Of a stretch of 64,000 bases of DNA, positions 6,820 to 14,518 are shown in pieces; the first letter of the stretch is position 1, and each line of letters opens with the position of its first letter. A program made the translations under genes and the position numbers. Origin of the DNA: Actinomycetes bacterium (GTDB taxonomy: Bacteria > Actinomycetota > Coriobacteriia > Anaerosomatales > JAGXFU01); the NCBI GenBank assembly GCA_024637115.1, contig JAGXFU010000007.1:109377-173376 (forward strand), read 5' to 3'. The notes beneath the pieces were generated by a model. It searched no databases. It saw nothing but the letters and a program-made list of their open reading frames with translations, and was not told the origin of the DNA.

Positions 6820-9126
6820 CTACCGGAGCGGATGCGCGACAGATCCCAGAGTTCGGTCGGCAAGGGGCTGCATGGTCGGACTTTCGCTCACCGGCGCGGC
6901 CTCTCCGTAGATCGAGCACCCGAGTTCGGAAACGGCTGCGTGGATTCGATCGCGAACGTCGAGCGGGAGCTCGACTGGCAGGAACAGCAGCATGCCCGGT
7001 TCCTGCGCGCCGGTTGTATCCCACACGCCTACCGCCTGCCCGTCAACAAACACCGACGCCGCGGCGTTTCCGGCTTTGTCGTATATATACGGGCGAACCG
7101 CGTCGTCAACGAATCGGTCCTTGCGTGCGTATCCGGTCGTGAGCGGATCGAGGGTGGGGAGCAGCGCCACATGAGGGCTGTCGAGCAGTGCTGCCGAGGA
7201 GAGCTCGTCGACATCGGCGGCGTGCATGAGCAGAGTCTCTTCGGACCCCGCGATGCGCACGTCTACGATCTCGTCGCCCAGCACATCGAGTGCCCGGTCG
7301 ACTCTGCGCGGGCCGATTCCGGTCCACCACGCTATGTCTCGGCGGGTGACCGGCCCGTATGCGCGCACGTATGCGCGCAGGAGCACCGGGTCAGCAGTCG
7401 ATTCATCCATACTGTCGAGTTTGATGTCGGGAAGCGCCGAGGCGAACGGCAGGTACGTCCACTGGCGATCCCGCCAGTCGCCAACCGGTCGGTCGCGCAC
7501 GATCAGCGATGATGCCGACAGATAGCTCACAAGTGCGGCAACGTCGAGATCGGGTTCACCGAGGGCTGTACGGAGTTGGGCGGATGTGAGCGGGCCACCT
7601 TTAAGGGCCTCAAGCGCACGGGGGGCGGCGTGCTCGCGGGTCCTTCTGTCGATGCCCCGCGCGGCAAGGAATTCCCGCGCGTACTTGACGACCGGGCGAC
7701 GCGTTGAGGCGATGACCGCGGTCAGGAGATCATGGCGGACCACGAACAGCGAGCCGCGCATACAGCGCACACGAACCAGCGATCGGTTCTCGTAGAGCGC
7801 CGCATCGAGGCGTGCGCGTTCGAATGACGGGAGTCGCGCATCGAGGGCCAGATAGGGTGTCATCGGATAGGTCGCATGAAGGCCAACCGCATCGGCCACG
7901 ATCGACTCGATGCTCGCGGGTTCGTGAGGGGTGCCGATATGCTGCCGGGCGAGTATGCGCGGTACGGCGCGATCGATCTCGAACGACGGGATTCTGGTTG
8001 GCGTGGGGCAGAGTCGCGGCGGACGCTTGGGGGGCACGGTTGTCCCTGACCCGCCTTTTGCGCTCGCAAGACCCTCGACATCGATCATTGCGATCTCCTC
8101 GGCAAGGTCGGAGAGGCGAACGAGCGGAATGAGGGTGCGGGCTGTGGCGAACGGTGACGGTTGCTTCTTCTGGCCAAAGGTGAAGTGCTCGAATCCCCTG
8201 TACGTGCGCCTGGGCGTGACGCGGCCCTCCGCATCAAGGTTGTACGCGATGAGGCACGCCGCGAGTTCCGCGAGCGAAGCGCGATCCTCTTCTGTGGCGT
8301 GCTCGCCGCGCCAGAGGTCGGGGTAGCGCGTGACCGTTTCGAGTACCCAGAGGACGTCGTACCAGAAGTTCGGCCACTTGACGCTCTTGAACTGGTAGCC
8401 ATGCCCGAACGCGTAAGGACGCTCGGTGATCCGGCGCCGCCAGATCTCGAGCGGGGTGCGTGCGGCGCTCAGGAGCCATTTCGGCCGTTGGTCGCTTGGG
8501 ACCTGGGACCATACGCGCAGTCCCTCCAGGGTGACTTGAGGGCAGGCATCCGAGACTCTTCCGGGGCCGCGCCAGAGCGTGCTCTTCTCCGGAACGCAAC
8601 GCCAGGCCTGGCCTTGTGTGCTTCCGGATGCGTCGCTCGCAATCCGTTTCAGCGCCAGTCTCACTCGCGGGTCTTCTGCGCGCCCGAATCGCAGGAGGAC
8701 GTCGGTGATCGCGTTGGTGTCGCACAGCAACGAACCCCATTCCGGCTTGGGTCGGCCGGGGACGCGGCCGAAACTCAGGAAGCGACCGCTCTTGTCCTGA
8801 TGCTCGAGCAGAGCATCGAGCAGCCCTTCGATCTGTGGGGCATCGGTTCCTTGAACTCCCATATCCGCCAGAAGATTCAGGCGGTTGGGTAGGAAGGCCG
8901 GGCTGTGATGCCCGGGAAAGTCGCCATCCCCCCATTCGGGAAGCCGGGCGATCAGCTCGATAACGCCTGCATCTGCGAGCACCGCATCATGGTCCGAGAG
9001 CGCTTCGGCTCCCTCGGGCTCGCCCAGCAACAGCGCGTGAGTCGTCCAACGAGTGTAGGGCTCCTCGGCAGAGAGGAGCCACGGGAGTGGGTCGACTCTG
9101 AGCAGGTCTGCGATCCGATGCGGCAC
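6820..9126 (-). CDS. Fusion of an alpha/alpha-toroid-like domain and an AlkZ-like winged-helix (HTH_42) domain
   Basis: 768 aa. Residues about 15-350 resemble prenyltransferase/terpenoid-cyclase-like alpha-helical repeats (LLADMGVQGTDAPQIEGLLDALLEHQDKSGRF and similar periodic segments). Residues about 378-740 match the AlkZ/YcaQ DNA-glycosylase-like family (HTH_42): segment IESIVADAVGLHATYPMTPY, several winged helices and a C-terminal LLPTLDPLTTGYARKDRFV segment. In AlkZ enzymes a Gln-x-Gln motif unhooks interstrand crosslinks or alkylated bases. Here the equivalent stretch reads H417-A-T419, so classical catalysis is doubtful. The gene stands alone between the divergent lipoprotein and the TipAL-like regulator. 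The N-terminal fold call is weaker than the C-terminal one. Confidence 0.7.
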   Translation of the reverse strand: MPHRIADLLRVDPLPWLLSAEEPYTRWTTHALLLGEPEGAEALSDHDAVLADAGVIELIARLPEWGDGDFPGHHSPAFLPNRLNLLADMGVQGTDAPQIEGLLDALLEHQDKSGRFLSFGRVPGRPKPEWGSLLCDTNAITDVLLRFGRAEDPRVRLALKRIASDASGSTQGQAWRCVPEKSTLWRGPGRVSDACPQVTLEGLRVWSQVPSDQRPKWLLSAARTPLEIWRRRITERPYAFGHGYQFKSVKWPNFWYDVLWVLETVTRYPDLWRGEHATEEDRASLAELAACLIAYNLDAEGRVTPRRTYRGFEHFTFGQKKQPSPFATARTLIPLVRLSDLAEEIAMIDVEGLASAKGGSGTTVPPKRPPRLCPTPTRIPSFEIDRAVPRILARQHIGTPHEPASIESIVADAVGLHATYPMTPYLALDARLPSFERARLDAALYENRSLVRVRCMRGSLFVVRHDLLTAVIASTRRPVVKYAREFLAARGIDRRTREHAAPRALEALKGGPLTSAQLRTALGEPDLDVAALVSYLSASSLIVRDRPVGDWRDRQWTYLPFASALPDIKLDSMDESTADPVLLRAYVRAYGPVTRRDIAWWTGIGPRRVDRALDVLGDEIVDVRIAGSEETLLMHAADVDELSSAALLDSPHVALLPTLDPLTTGYARKDRFVDDAVRPYIYDKAGNAAASVFVDGQAVGVWDTTGAQEPGMLLFLPVELPLDVRDRIHAAVSELGCSIYGEAAPVSESPTMQPLADRTLGSVAHPLR

Positions 9127-9191
9127 CGGGCTCCTCTCTCAGGTATGTCCAGCCTATCGATATTTGCCCGAATTCGCGACAGGAGTGACGC

Positions 9192-9197
9192 TATACT
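9192..9197 (+). promoter_or_regulatory. Probable -10 element (TATACT) upstream of the small lipoprotein
   Basis: TATACT lies 48 bp before the TTG start at 9246 in the divergent gap between the AlkZ-like gene and the lipoprotein gene. No convincing -35 at 16-18 bp was seen, so this is a weak call. Confidence 0.35.
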
Positions 9198-9245
9198 CGA
9201 CCGTGCGTGATCGCACTCGAGTCTCCATTCAGGAAAGGCTGCCCG

Positions 9246-9716
9246 TTGAGACGCTTTCAAGGCATCGCACCTCTGATGGTCATCGTTGCACTCACGCTCG
9301 CGGTCTCTGGCTGCGTCGCTGAAGCGCCGGAGCCACTCACGCTCGACCAGATACGGGATATGAGCATGTCTACCGAGCAGAAGCAGTTGGACATGCCGGA
9401 GGGATTCCCGCTTCAAGTACCGGTCATCGAGGGCGAGGTCGTGGTCGCGTCCGTATACGACCAGGGCAACGGTGTCTGGCTGTATGATCTTCGCACTGAG
9501 CACGCCTGGGCATCTGCTGCGGAGTGGTATCGACGCATGTACCCGATCGCGAACTGGGAGCTGTTGAGCGAGGTCCCGATGTCCAACGGCGAGGTCATAA
9601 CGTTGGAGTTTGCCAAAGGCGATGCGCGCTCCACAGTTGTTGTGCGCTACGAAGACGGGGGAGCGCTCGTCGAGGCGAGCGTGGCACTCGGTGCTCCGGC
9701 GAGCGATACGTTCTAA
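9246..9716 (+). CDS. Small lipoprotein of unknown function
   Basis: 156 aa from TTG 9246, which has AGGAAAGG 7 nt upstream. Residues 1-23 are a lipoprotein signal with lipobox AVSGC (lipidated C23). The mature part is mixed alpha/beta (LPLQVPVIEGEVV..., a run of beta strands and a WYRRMYP helix) with no recognised catalytic motif. The pattern of a YDLRTEHAWASAAEWYRRMY helix followed by paired strands looks like small membrane-associated ligand or stability domains, but I cannot name a family. Its end overlaps by 4 bp the end of a convergent zinc-ribbon gene. Confidence 0.75.
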   Translation: MRRFQGIAPLMVIVALTLAVSGCVAEAPEPLTLDQIRDMSMSTEQKQLDMPEGFPLQVPVIEGEVVVASVYDQGNGVWLYDLRTEHAWASAAEWYRRMYPIANWELLSEVPMSNGEVITLEFAKGDARSTVVVRYEDGGALVEASVALGAPASDTF

Positions 9717-9943
9717 TCGGCACTGCTCGTGCGGCCGTCACCCACACACACCGGCGAGATGCACGCTGCACACGCTCCCACACATACCGGCACTGCACAT
9801 CCGCACTCCGGGCAGCGCCCGTGCGATGAGTTGAGACGCGCGCCGCACTCGCGACAGACAGGCTCGTCGATCTCCTCCTCGGCCCACACATCGCCAAAGA
9901 GCACATCGGCATTCGGGATGTCGAAGCGTTCATGAGTACTCAT
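9713..9943 (-). CDS. Small zinc-ribbon protein
   Basis: 76 aa, starting MSTHERFDIPNADVLFGDVW. It carries CRECGARL...CPECG, a classic zinc ribbon, and then a second Cys-rich stretch, CVGACAACISPVC. It probably binds one or two Zn ions. Role unknown; small zinc-ribbon proteins of this type are often adaptors. An in-frame ATG 23 codons upstream would add an unlikely leader that overlaps the divergent ABC gene promoter. Ribosome-binding signal is weak, so the start is uncertain. Confidence 0.6.
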   Translation of the reverse strand: MSTHERFDIPNADVLFGDVWAEEEIDEPVCRECGARLNSSHGRCPECGCAVPVCVGACAACISPVCVGDGRTSSAD

Positions 9944-9993
9944 GCGAACGAGGCAAGCAACCACCACGCCAGGCCGCGTGCTACGCTCCCCGC

Positions 9994-10782
9994 ATGGATA
10001 CGATGACTCCATTGCTCGAGTTGACCCGTGCCACCGTAGTTCGCGACGGCAACACGATTCTGGACATAGATCATCTCGCGATCGACGAGGGAGAGCATGT
10101 CGCTATCCTCGGTCCCAACGGTTCGGGCAAGTCCACGTTGATAGGTCTGCTCACGCGAGACATCCGTCCGCTCTACCGCGAGGATACCCCGCCGGTACGA
10201 TTCCGCGGACTGGATCGGTGGAATCTCTTTGAGGCCCGCGGCTTCTTTGGGATCGTCTCGGCGAGTTGGCAGCATCTCTATGACCAGCCGGTGACCGTTC
10301 GCGATGTCGTGCGTTCGGGCTATTTTGGCTCAGTAGGCGTGCATCCCTCGTCCCATCTCACTCCCGGTCAGGCCATACATGCCGAGGAACTCCTCGGACT
10401 TCTTGAGATTCTCAACCTTGCGGATCGGCGTATGGATACGCTCTCAACAGGTGAGGCGCGTAGGGCGTTGATTGCCCGGGCGCTTGTGCACGATCCTGCG
10501 TTGCTCGTCCTCGATGAGCCTACGGCCGGCCTCGACCCCGGGGCTGCAATGCGGTTACGCGAGACGTATCGACGTCTGGCCGGCGCGGGTCGCTCGCTTG
10601 TGCTTGTGACCCATCATGTCGAGGACATAGGCCCGGAGATCGAGCGCGTCATTCTGTTGAAGGCCGGGCGCATAGAAGCTGATGGACCGGTTCTCGACAT
10701 ACTCACCTCCAGCGCAATGAGCGAACTGTTCGGCGAAGATATCGAGCTCGTGGTACGCGCTGGTCGATTCGCTTTGGGGTAG
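9994..10782 (+). CDS. Stand-alone ABC transporter ATP-binding protein
   Basis: 262 aa with all ABC ATPase motifs: Walker A GPNGSGKST, a degenerate signature LSTGEARRALIARAL, Walker B LLVLDEPTAGLD and the switch HHVEDI. The signature LSTGE and the segment DVVRSGYFGSVG resemble ModF/PhrA-like or iron-type subfamilies. No permease or binding protein is adjacent, so it may serve a distant permease or act as a soluble ATPase. Start is ATG 9994 or the in-frame ATG 10003; neither has a good Shine-Dalgarno, which could mean a leaderless transcript. Confidence is high for the fold, low for the substrate. Confidence 0.85.
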   Translation: MDTMTPLLELTRATVVRDGNTILDIDHLAIDEGEHVAILGPNGSGKSTLIGLLTRDIRPLYREDTPPVRFRGLDRWNLFEARGFFGIVSASWQHLYDQPVTVRDVVRSGYFGSVGVHPSSHLTPGQAIHAEELLGLLEILNLADRRMDTLSTGEARRALIARALVHDPALLVLDEPTAGLDPGAAMRLRETYRRLAGAGRSLVLVTHHVEDIGPEIERVILLKAGRIEADGPVLDILTSSAMSELFGEDIELVVRAGRFALG

Positions 10783-10896
10783 GCAATCAAGATCGACCCA
10801 TACTGCATTGGCAGTGTAGAATTAAGCACCCGGTGCTGTGACAGGCAAGGTCACAGGCGGGATCACATCGAATGAAGAAACACGGGGGATACCGGC

Positions 10897-11781
10897 ATGT
10901 CCCTGCGCATTCGCGTGGCACTCTTTGCCATCGCGGTCATGATCGTCACGCCGCTGCTCACAGGCTGCACGGGAGATCCTGTGCCCGATGTCTCCGGCCA
11001 GCGATTCGAAAGCGCCCGTTTCGCGCTCGAACGTGCTGGCTTCCGCGTGGGCCGCATCAAATACGACGAGAACGCTCAAGGGCCAGTGGGCTTTGTCGTG
11101 GGCCAGTATCCCAAGGCCGAAGCGCTTGCCACGCCCGGTGATGATATCGATTTGACGATCTCGGGCGCACTCCTCGTACGCGTACCTATGCTGATTGGCA
11201 AAGATGGTGAACGAGCACGAGCCGAGGTTCGGGATTCTGAGCTGAGGGGTGGACGCGTCACGGAGGAGAACCACGACTACATCCCTGCGGGAACGGTGAT
11301 TTCGCAGGCGATACGGCCGGGATCCTTCGCTCCCAAAGACACGAAGGTCGCCTATGTGATCTCGCTCGGGCCCAAAGACGCCGCCGTTCCGCCCGTGGTT
11401 GGTCGCTGGGAAGAGGACGCTGAGGTCTTCCTTGGCGATGTTGGATTCGGTAGCCGTGTGGACCGCGAGCATGCGCGTCAGCCTGAGGGCGTCGTGATCG
11501 AGCAGTTCCCGGATGCTCGGACAGACCTCGATCTGGGAGAACGGGTCAAACTGACCGTATCTCGGGGGCCGGTGCTCGCCAAGATTCCCGACGTTCGCGG
11601 TCATGACGCAGATCGTGCAACGCGAGCGCTCGAGGCGGAAGGTGTACGCGTATCGTATCGGTTCCAAAGCGGACTCGATCTCGATGCGTGGGAGGACGGA
11701 GTCGTTGCCTCACAGGACCCCATCGGTGGCTCGCAGGTTCCGGAAGGGATAGAGGTCATACTCTATCTGCGAGCGCCATAG
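10897..11781 (+). CDS. PASTA-repeat lipoprotein
   Basis: 294 aa. Signal peptide with lipobox LTGC (C24). The mature protein is built of four consecutive PASTA-like domains of about 65-70 residues (starts near PVPDVSGQ, VRVPMLIGK, AAVPPVVGR, AKIPDVRGH), each beginning with a VP-x-(V/L)-x-G element and ending in a beta strand (LTISG, YVISLG, LTVSRG, ILYLRA). PASTA domains usually sit on Ser/Thr kinases or penicillin-binding proteins and bind peptidoglycan fragments. Here they are fixed to the membrane by a lipid, without a kinase or transpeptidase domain. The start is supported by GGGGGAT upstream. Convergent with the DUF2177 gene. Confidence 0.85.
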   Translation: MSLRIRVALFAIAVMIVTPLLTGCTGDPVPDVSGQRFESARFALERAGFRVGRIKYDENAQGPVGFVVGQYPKAEALATPGDDIDLTISGALLVRVPMLIGKDGERARAEVRDSELRGGRVTEENHDYIPAGTVISQAIRPGSFAPKDTKVAYVISLGPKDAAVPPVVGRWEEDAEVFLGDVGFGSRVDREHARQPEGVVIEQFPDARTDLDLGERVKLTVSRGPVLAKIPDVRGHDADRATRALEAEGVRVSYRFQSGLDLDAWEDGVVASQDPIGGSQVPEGIEVILYLRAP

Positions 11782-11801
11782 GCCATCGATCCGTTGCAGA
11801 G

Positions 11802-12206
11802 CTAGATCTCTAGCCAGCGCGCAATGAAGTATCCGACCGCTGCGACCGTGCCTGTGAGCACTGCTCCCCACACCATGTCGATCACCGACACCTGCCATGC
11901 CCAACCCTTGAGTGTGGACAGGTTGGTGAGATCGTAGGTTCCGTAGGCGAGGAACCCAAAGATCACTCCCCGCATGATCGCGTCGTTCAGGCTTCCCTTG
12001 TCGTAGCCCGGCAGTGATGCGAGGACCAGGACACCGATCACGTAGAGCAAATAGAACGCTCCGGCCACAGGAAGGTTCGGCTTATCGAGCAGCAGGTCAC
12101 CGATGTAGGGACGATAGACCCGTCCCGTGGCAAAGGTGAGCCACGCGAAGTCGATCGCAAAGAACACTGCAGTGGTCAGTCCATAGAGTTCGACATACTT
12201 CACCAT
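11802..12206 (-). CDS. DUF2177-family membrane protein
   Basis: 134 aa with four predicted helices. The sequence matches the DUF2177 (PF09945) pattern: an N-terminal helix with FFAIDFAWLTF, then YRPYIGDLL, PVAGAFYLLYVIGVLVL, GFLAYGTYDLTNLSTLKGW and a C-terminal GTVAAVGYFIARWL helix. Function unknown; the family is often found in small operons. It follows the alpha/beta hydrolase gene by 75 bp, which includes a small hairpin. Confidence 0.82.
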   Translation of the reverse strand: MVKYVELYGLTTAVFFAIDFAWLTFATGRVYRPYIGDLLLDKPNLPVAGAFYLLYVIGVLVLASLPGYDKGSLNDAIMRGVIFGFLAYGTYDLTNLSTLKGWAWQVSVIDMVWGAVLTGTVAAVGYFIARWLEI

Positions 12207-12243
12207 CGCGATTCCCTCCCGCGCGTTACGGTCCTCTTGGTAA

Positions 12244-12263
12244 GATTCCCATTCTCGGGAATC
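12244..12263 (-). terminator. Weak terminator-like hairpin between hydrolase and DUF2177 genes
   Basis: GATTCCC (12244-12250) and GGGAATC (12257-12263) form a 7-bp perfect stem with a 6-nt loop, followed on the minus strand by TTACC. A short stem without a real T-run, so it may only pause transcription. Confidence 0.35.
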
Positions 12264-12281
12264 ACGCGTCGAGAGCGTCGG

Positions 12282-13061
12282 CTACTGACCGAGTGTTCTC
12301 AAGCGTAGCGGGCGCAACAACAATGCGATGTCGCTTGCAGTTGTCCACTGCTGGTCCTCTGCCGAGATCGAGGCGGGGTTGTCGCCGGGCTGCGGTCCGT
12401 ACGATCCGAACTGCGCGTGATTGCCTCCTTCGATCGGCACGAACGACGTTGAGGAGGGAAGTAGATCGACGCTGGCTTCGAGAGAGTCGCTCGATAGTAC
12501 GCCGTCGAGTGTGCCGAATATCGAGGTGACCATCAGATCATTGTCGGAGAGATCGGTGCTCGATGCCGGATAGGCAGCGAGCAGCACGAGAGCGTTAACG
12601 GTCTCGGCGTGGCCCTCTGCATACGATGCGGCCATCGCTCCTCCAAGACTGTGACCGCCGACCGCCCACGCAAGGACGTCGGGATGTGCGGCGATGATGT
12701 CGTCGGCCCTGTTGGCGTCGAGGACTGCGAGATTGAGGGTGACGCGCGGGACGACAACGAGATATCCACGTGATGCGATCTCGCGGGCGAGGGGAGCATA
12801 CGAGCGATAGTCGACTCGCCCTCCCGGATATAGAATCACTCCGACATGGGCAGCACTGCCTTCCGGCTGAATCGCGTAGGCGTCGTCTTCGACACGCACA
12901 TCCATGCCGTCGCCGGACTCGAGCGCCTGGAGCGCCTCCGCGCTCGGACCAAGGGGGGTGAGTGCCCACCAGGTGAAGCCTGCGAGCGCGAGTACGATCG
13001 CCGTGGCGACTGCGAGACCCCCGTATGTGAGACCTTTTCTAACCGGCTTTCTCAAGGACAC
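12282..13061 (-). CDS. Membrane-anchored alpha/beta hydrolase
   Basis: 259 aa. Residues about 14-36 form an N-terminal signal anchor (GGLAVATAIVLALAGFTWWAL). The rest is an alpha/beta hydrolase of the PF12695 kind, with GHSLGG as nucleophile elbow and a late GGNHAQF supplying the His. A possible Asp is in IFGTLDG. Reaction unknown; relatives include lipases and dienelactone hydrolase-like esterases. GTG start at 13061 lies 1 nt after the stop of the baeRF gene, so the two are probably translationally coupled. Confidence 0.83.
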   Translation of the reverse strand: MSLRKPVRKGLTYGGLAVATAIVLALAGFTWWALTPLGPSAEALQALESGDGMDVRVEDDAYAIQPEGSAAHVGVILYPGGRVDYRSYAPLAREIASRGYLVVVPRVTLNLAVLDANRADDIIAAHPDVLAWAVGGHSLGGAMAASYAEGHAETVNALVLLAAYPASSTDLSDNDLMVTSIFGTLDGVLSSDSLEASVDLLPSSTSFVPIEGGNHAQFGSYGPQPGDNPASISAEDQQWTTASDIALLLRPLRLRTLGQ

Positions 13062-13062
13062 C

Positions 13063-14217
13063 TCAGTATCGGAAGAGCGCCGCGGCGTCCGTGACGTCTT
13101 CGGAGACCTGGGCTGCGTGCACTACACCCCCATGCAGGAGTGTTTCCGCTACAGCGAGATCGGCGAGATCCCAGTCTCCAGGATGCTGTTCTTCGGACAG
13201 ATCGATTCTACCGCTAGACGGGTCGTAGTGTCCCCATCCAGCCGCTTCCGCCGGTACAAAGAGTACTTGTACGCGTCCTTCGTGGGCTGCGGGGATGATC
13301 TCGGTCAGATCGAAGGAGGCTCCTCCGGATGCAGTGGCTGCTTCGAGCAGTTCGCGATCTCGCTCGACGGCGGCGTGAAAGTGCGGCTTGAGTAGATCAC
13401 GCGTGCGACTCAAGAGTTCCTGCGGCGAGATTTCATCCGGGTTTCCCGACAGGGATTCGTCCATCACGTTCGGATAGGAGTTGGCGTCTCGATAGAGCGG
13501 AAGCAGGTAGTCGACTCCTGCGAGGACGAGCGGTGCTGTCTCATCGCGTAGATGTGCGTGCACTCCGCGCTCGACCATGCGGAAATAGCGGAGCAGATTC
13601 TCCTTCTCAACGTCCGGCGCACCCCCGTGTCCGTGAAACATCGCCGACCGTCGACCACGTCCGCCGGCTACCGCGGGTGTACCCGAGTGGAACTGCACAT
13701 GTGATTCGAAATCGTCAAAGCGCAGTGCGTCCTCTAGATTGGCGGGGACATCAGATAGCTCAAGTTCAGCGATGGCGTCCCCCTGCGCTTCCATTAGGCG
13801 GACCCGATTCTTACTGAGTGCCAGTACGTAGAAACGCTGCCTTGCCTGAACTGCAGGGAGAAGGGGACGAATCGAGAATCGCTCAGAAACTGAAACATGC
13901 TCGTCCAGGGTGGTTTCAGAGCCAAAGATATGCGCCGTATCGTGGGCGAGAAAGAGCGCGAGTCCGTCTGCGCTCTCGCGCCAGAACGCAGCATCTGCGA
14001 GAAGCTCGTGCGCGGGTCGCATAAGGTCATCGATCTGCGGTTGTCGGATTTCCCGGTCTTGCAGGATTTCCTCAGCAGACCGAATCAGGTTCTTGAGCCG
14101 GATAGGATCTTGTTCTTTTGCGGCGCCGGCGCGGTGCATGGGCATCAGGATGCTTACCGAGGGCGATTCAAAGTGGCGGGCAAGTACTGAGAGGGTGTCT
14201 CGATCCAGAGAGTCCAT
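13063..14217 (-). CDS. baeRF-family (bacterial eRF1-like) protein
   Basis: 384 aa. The sequence resembles the bacterial archaeo-eukaryotic release factor family 7: an N-terminal SILMPMHRAG segment, a middle domain with VSERFSIRPLLPAVQARQRFYVLALSKNRVRL, and a C-terminal RVQVLFVPAEAAGWGHYD segment. These proteins share the eRF1/Pelota fold and are proposed to act on stalled ribosomes or in antiviral or stress settings. The biochemical role of this subfamily is not established. It sits directly upstream of, and coupled to, a membrane alpha/beta hydrolase. Confidence 0.78.
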   Translation of the reverse strand: MDSLDRDTLSVLARHFESPSVSILMPMHRAGAAKEQDPIRLKNLIRSAEEILQDREIRQPQIDDLMRPAHELLADAAFWRESADGLALFLAHDTAHIFGSETTLDEHVSVSERFSIRPLLPAVQARQRFYVLALSKNRVRLMEAQGDAIAELELSDVPANLEDALRFDDFESHVQFHSGTPAVAGGRGRRSAMFHGHGGAPDVEKENLLRYFRMVERGVHAHLRDETAPLVLAGVDYLLPLYRDANSYPNVMDESLSGNPDEISPQELLSRTRDLLKPHFHAAVERDRELLEAATASGGASFDLTEIIPAAHEGRVQVLFVPAEAAGWGHYDPSSGRIDLSEEQHPGDWDLADLAVAETLLHGGVVHAAQVSEDVTDAAALFRY

Positions 14218-14315
14218 TCGCAGAAGCCTCCTCCGAGTCTTCGATCGGGCGCTGACTGAGCGCCGGGGGGAACAACATCGTACAGATACTGTTCCCGCTC
14301 GAGGCCGACTCTAGT

Positions 14316-14321
14316 TATACT
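14316..14321 (+). promoter_or_regulatory. -10 element (TATACT) of the SRP RNA promoter
   Basis: TATACT lies about 12-15 bp before the 5' end of the SRP RNA helix, the right distance for a -10 box. The -35 is poor (TTCCCG near 14293). Confidence 0.5.
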
Positions 14322-14333
14322 ATGTGCTCCGCG

Positions 14334-14437
14334 TGCCCCGAGTGGGTTCCGGATGGCGGTATGTCGTGAACCTGGTCAGATCCGGAAGGAAGCAGCCATA
14401 AGCGGCCTCTATCGGGTGTCCGGGACCCACTCGGGGT
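14334..14437 (+). ncRNA. ffs: Bacterial small signal recognition particle RNA (4.5S type)
   Basis: The conserved domain IV core is plain at about 14371-14402: GAACCTGGTCAGATCCGGA followed by AGGAAGCAGCC. The arms CCCCGAGTGGGTTCCGGA (14336-14353) and TCCGGGACCCACTCGGGG close a long helix, giving an RNA of about 104 nt. The RNA binds Ffh to form the signal recognition particle. Position just before dnaX-ebfC-recR is the arrangement seen in many Gram-positive bacteria. Confidence 0.95.
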
Positions 14438-14518
14438 ACATGGTCAGGGTCGGCCCCATGTGGGTGCGACCCTGTATACTTCTTGGCGTCCGCAGTTTAT
14501 CGGCAAGAAAGGCGATTC

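Noticed and set aside
6583..7512. 309-aa open frame on the plus strand
   Set aside because: Antisense to the AlkZ-like and MerR genes, no recognisable domain.
10822..11667. 281-aa open frame on the minus strand
   Set aside because: Antisense to the PASTA lipoprotein; no signal peptide, motif or ribosome-binding site. High GC at third positions creates long open frames opposite real genes.
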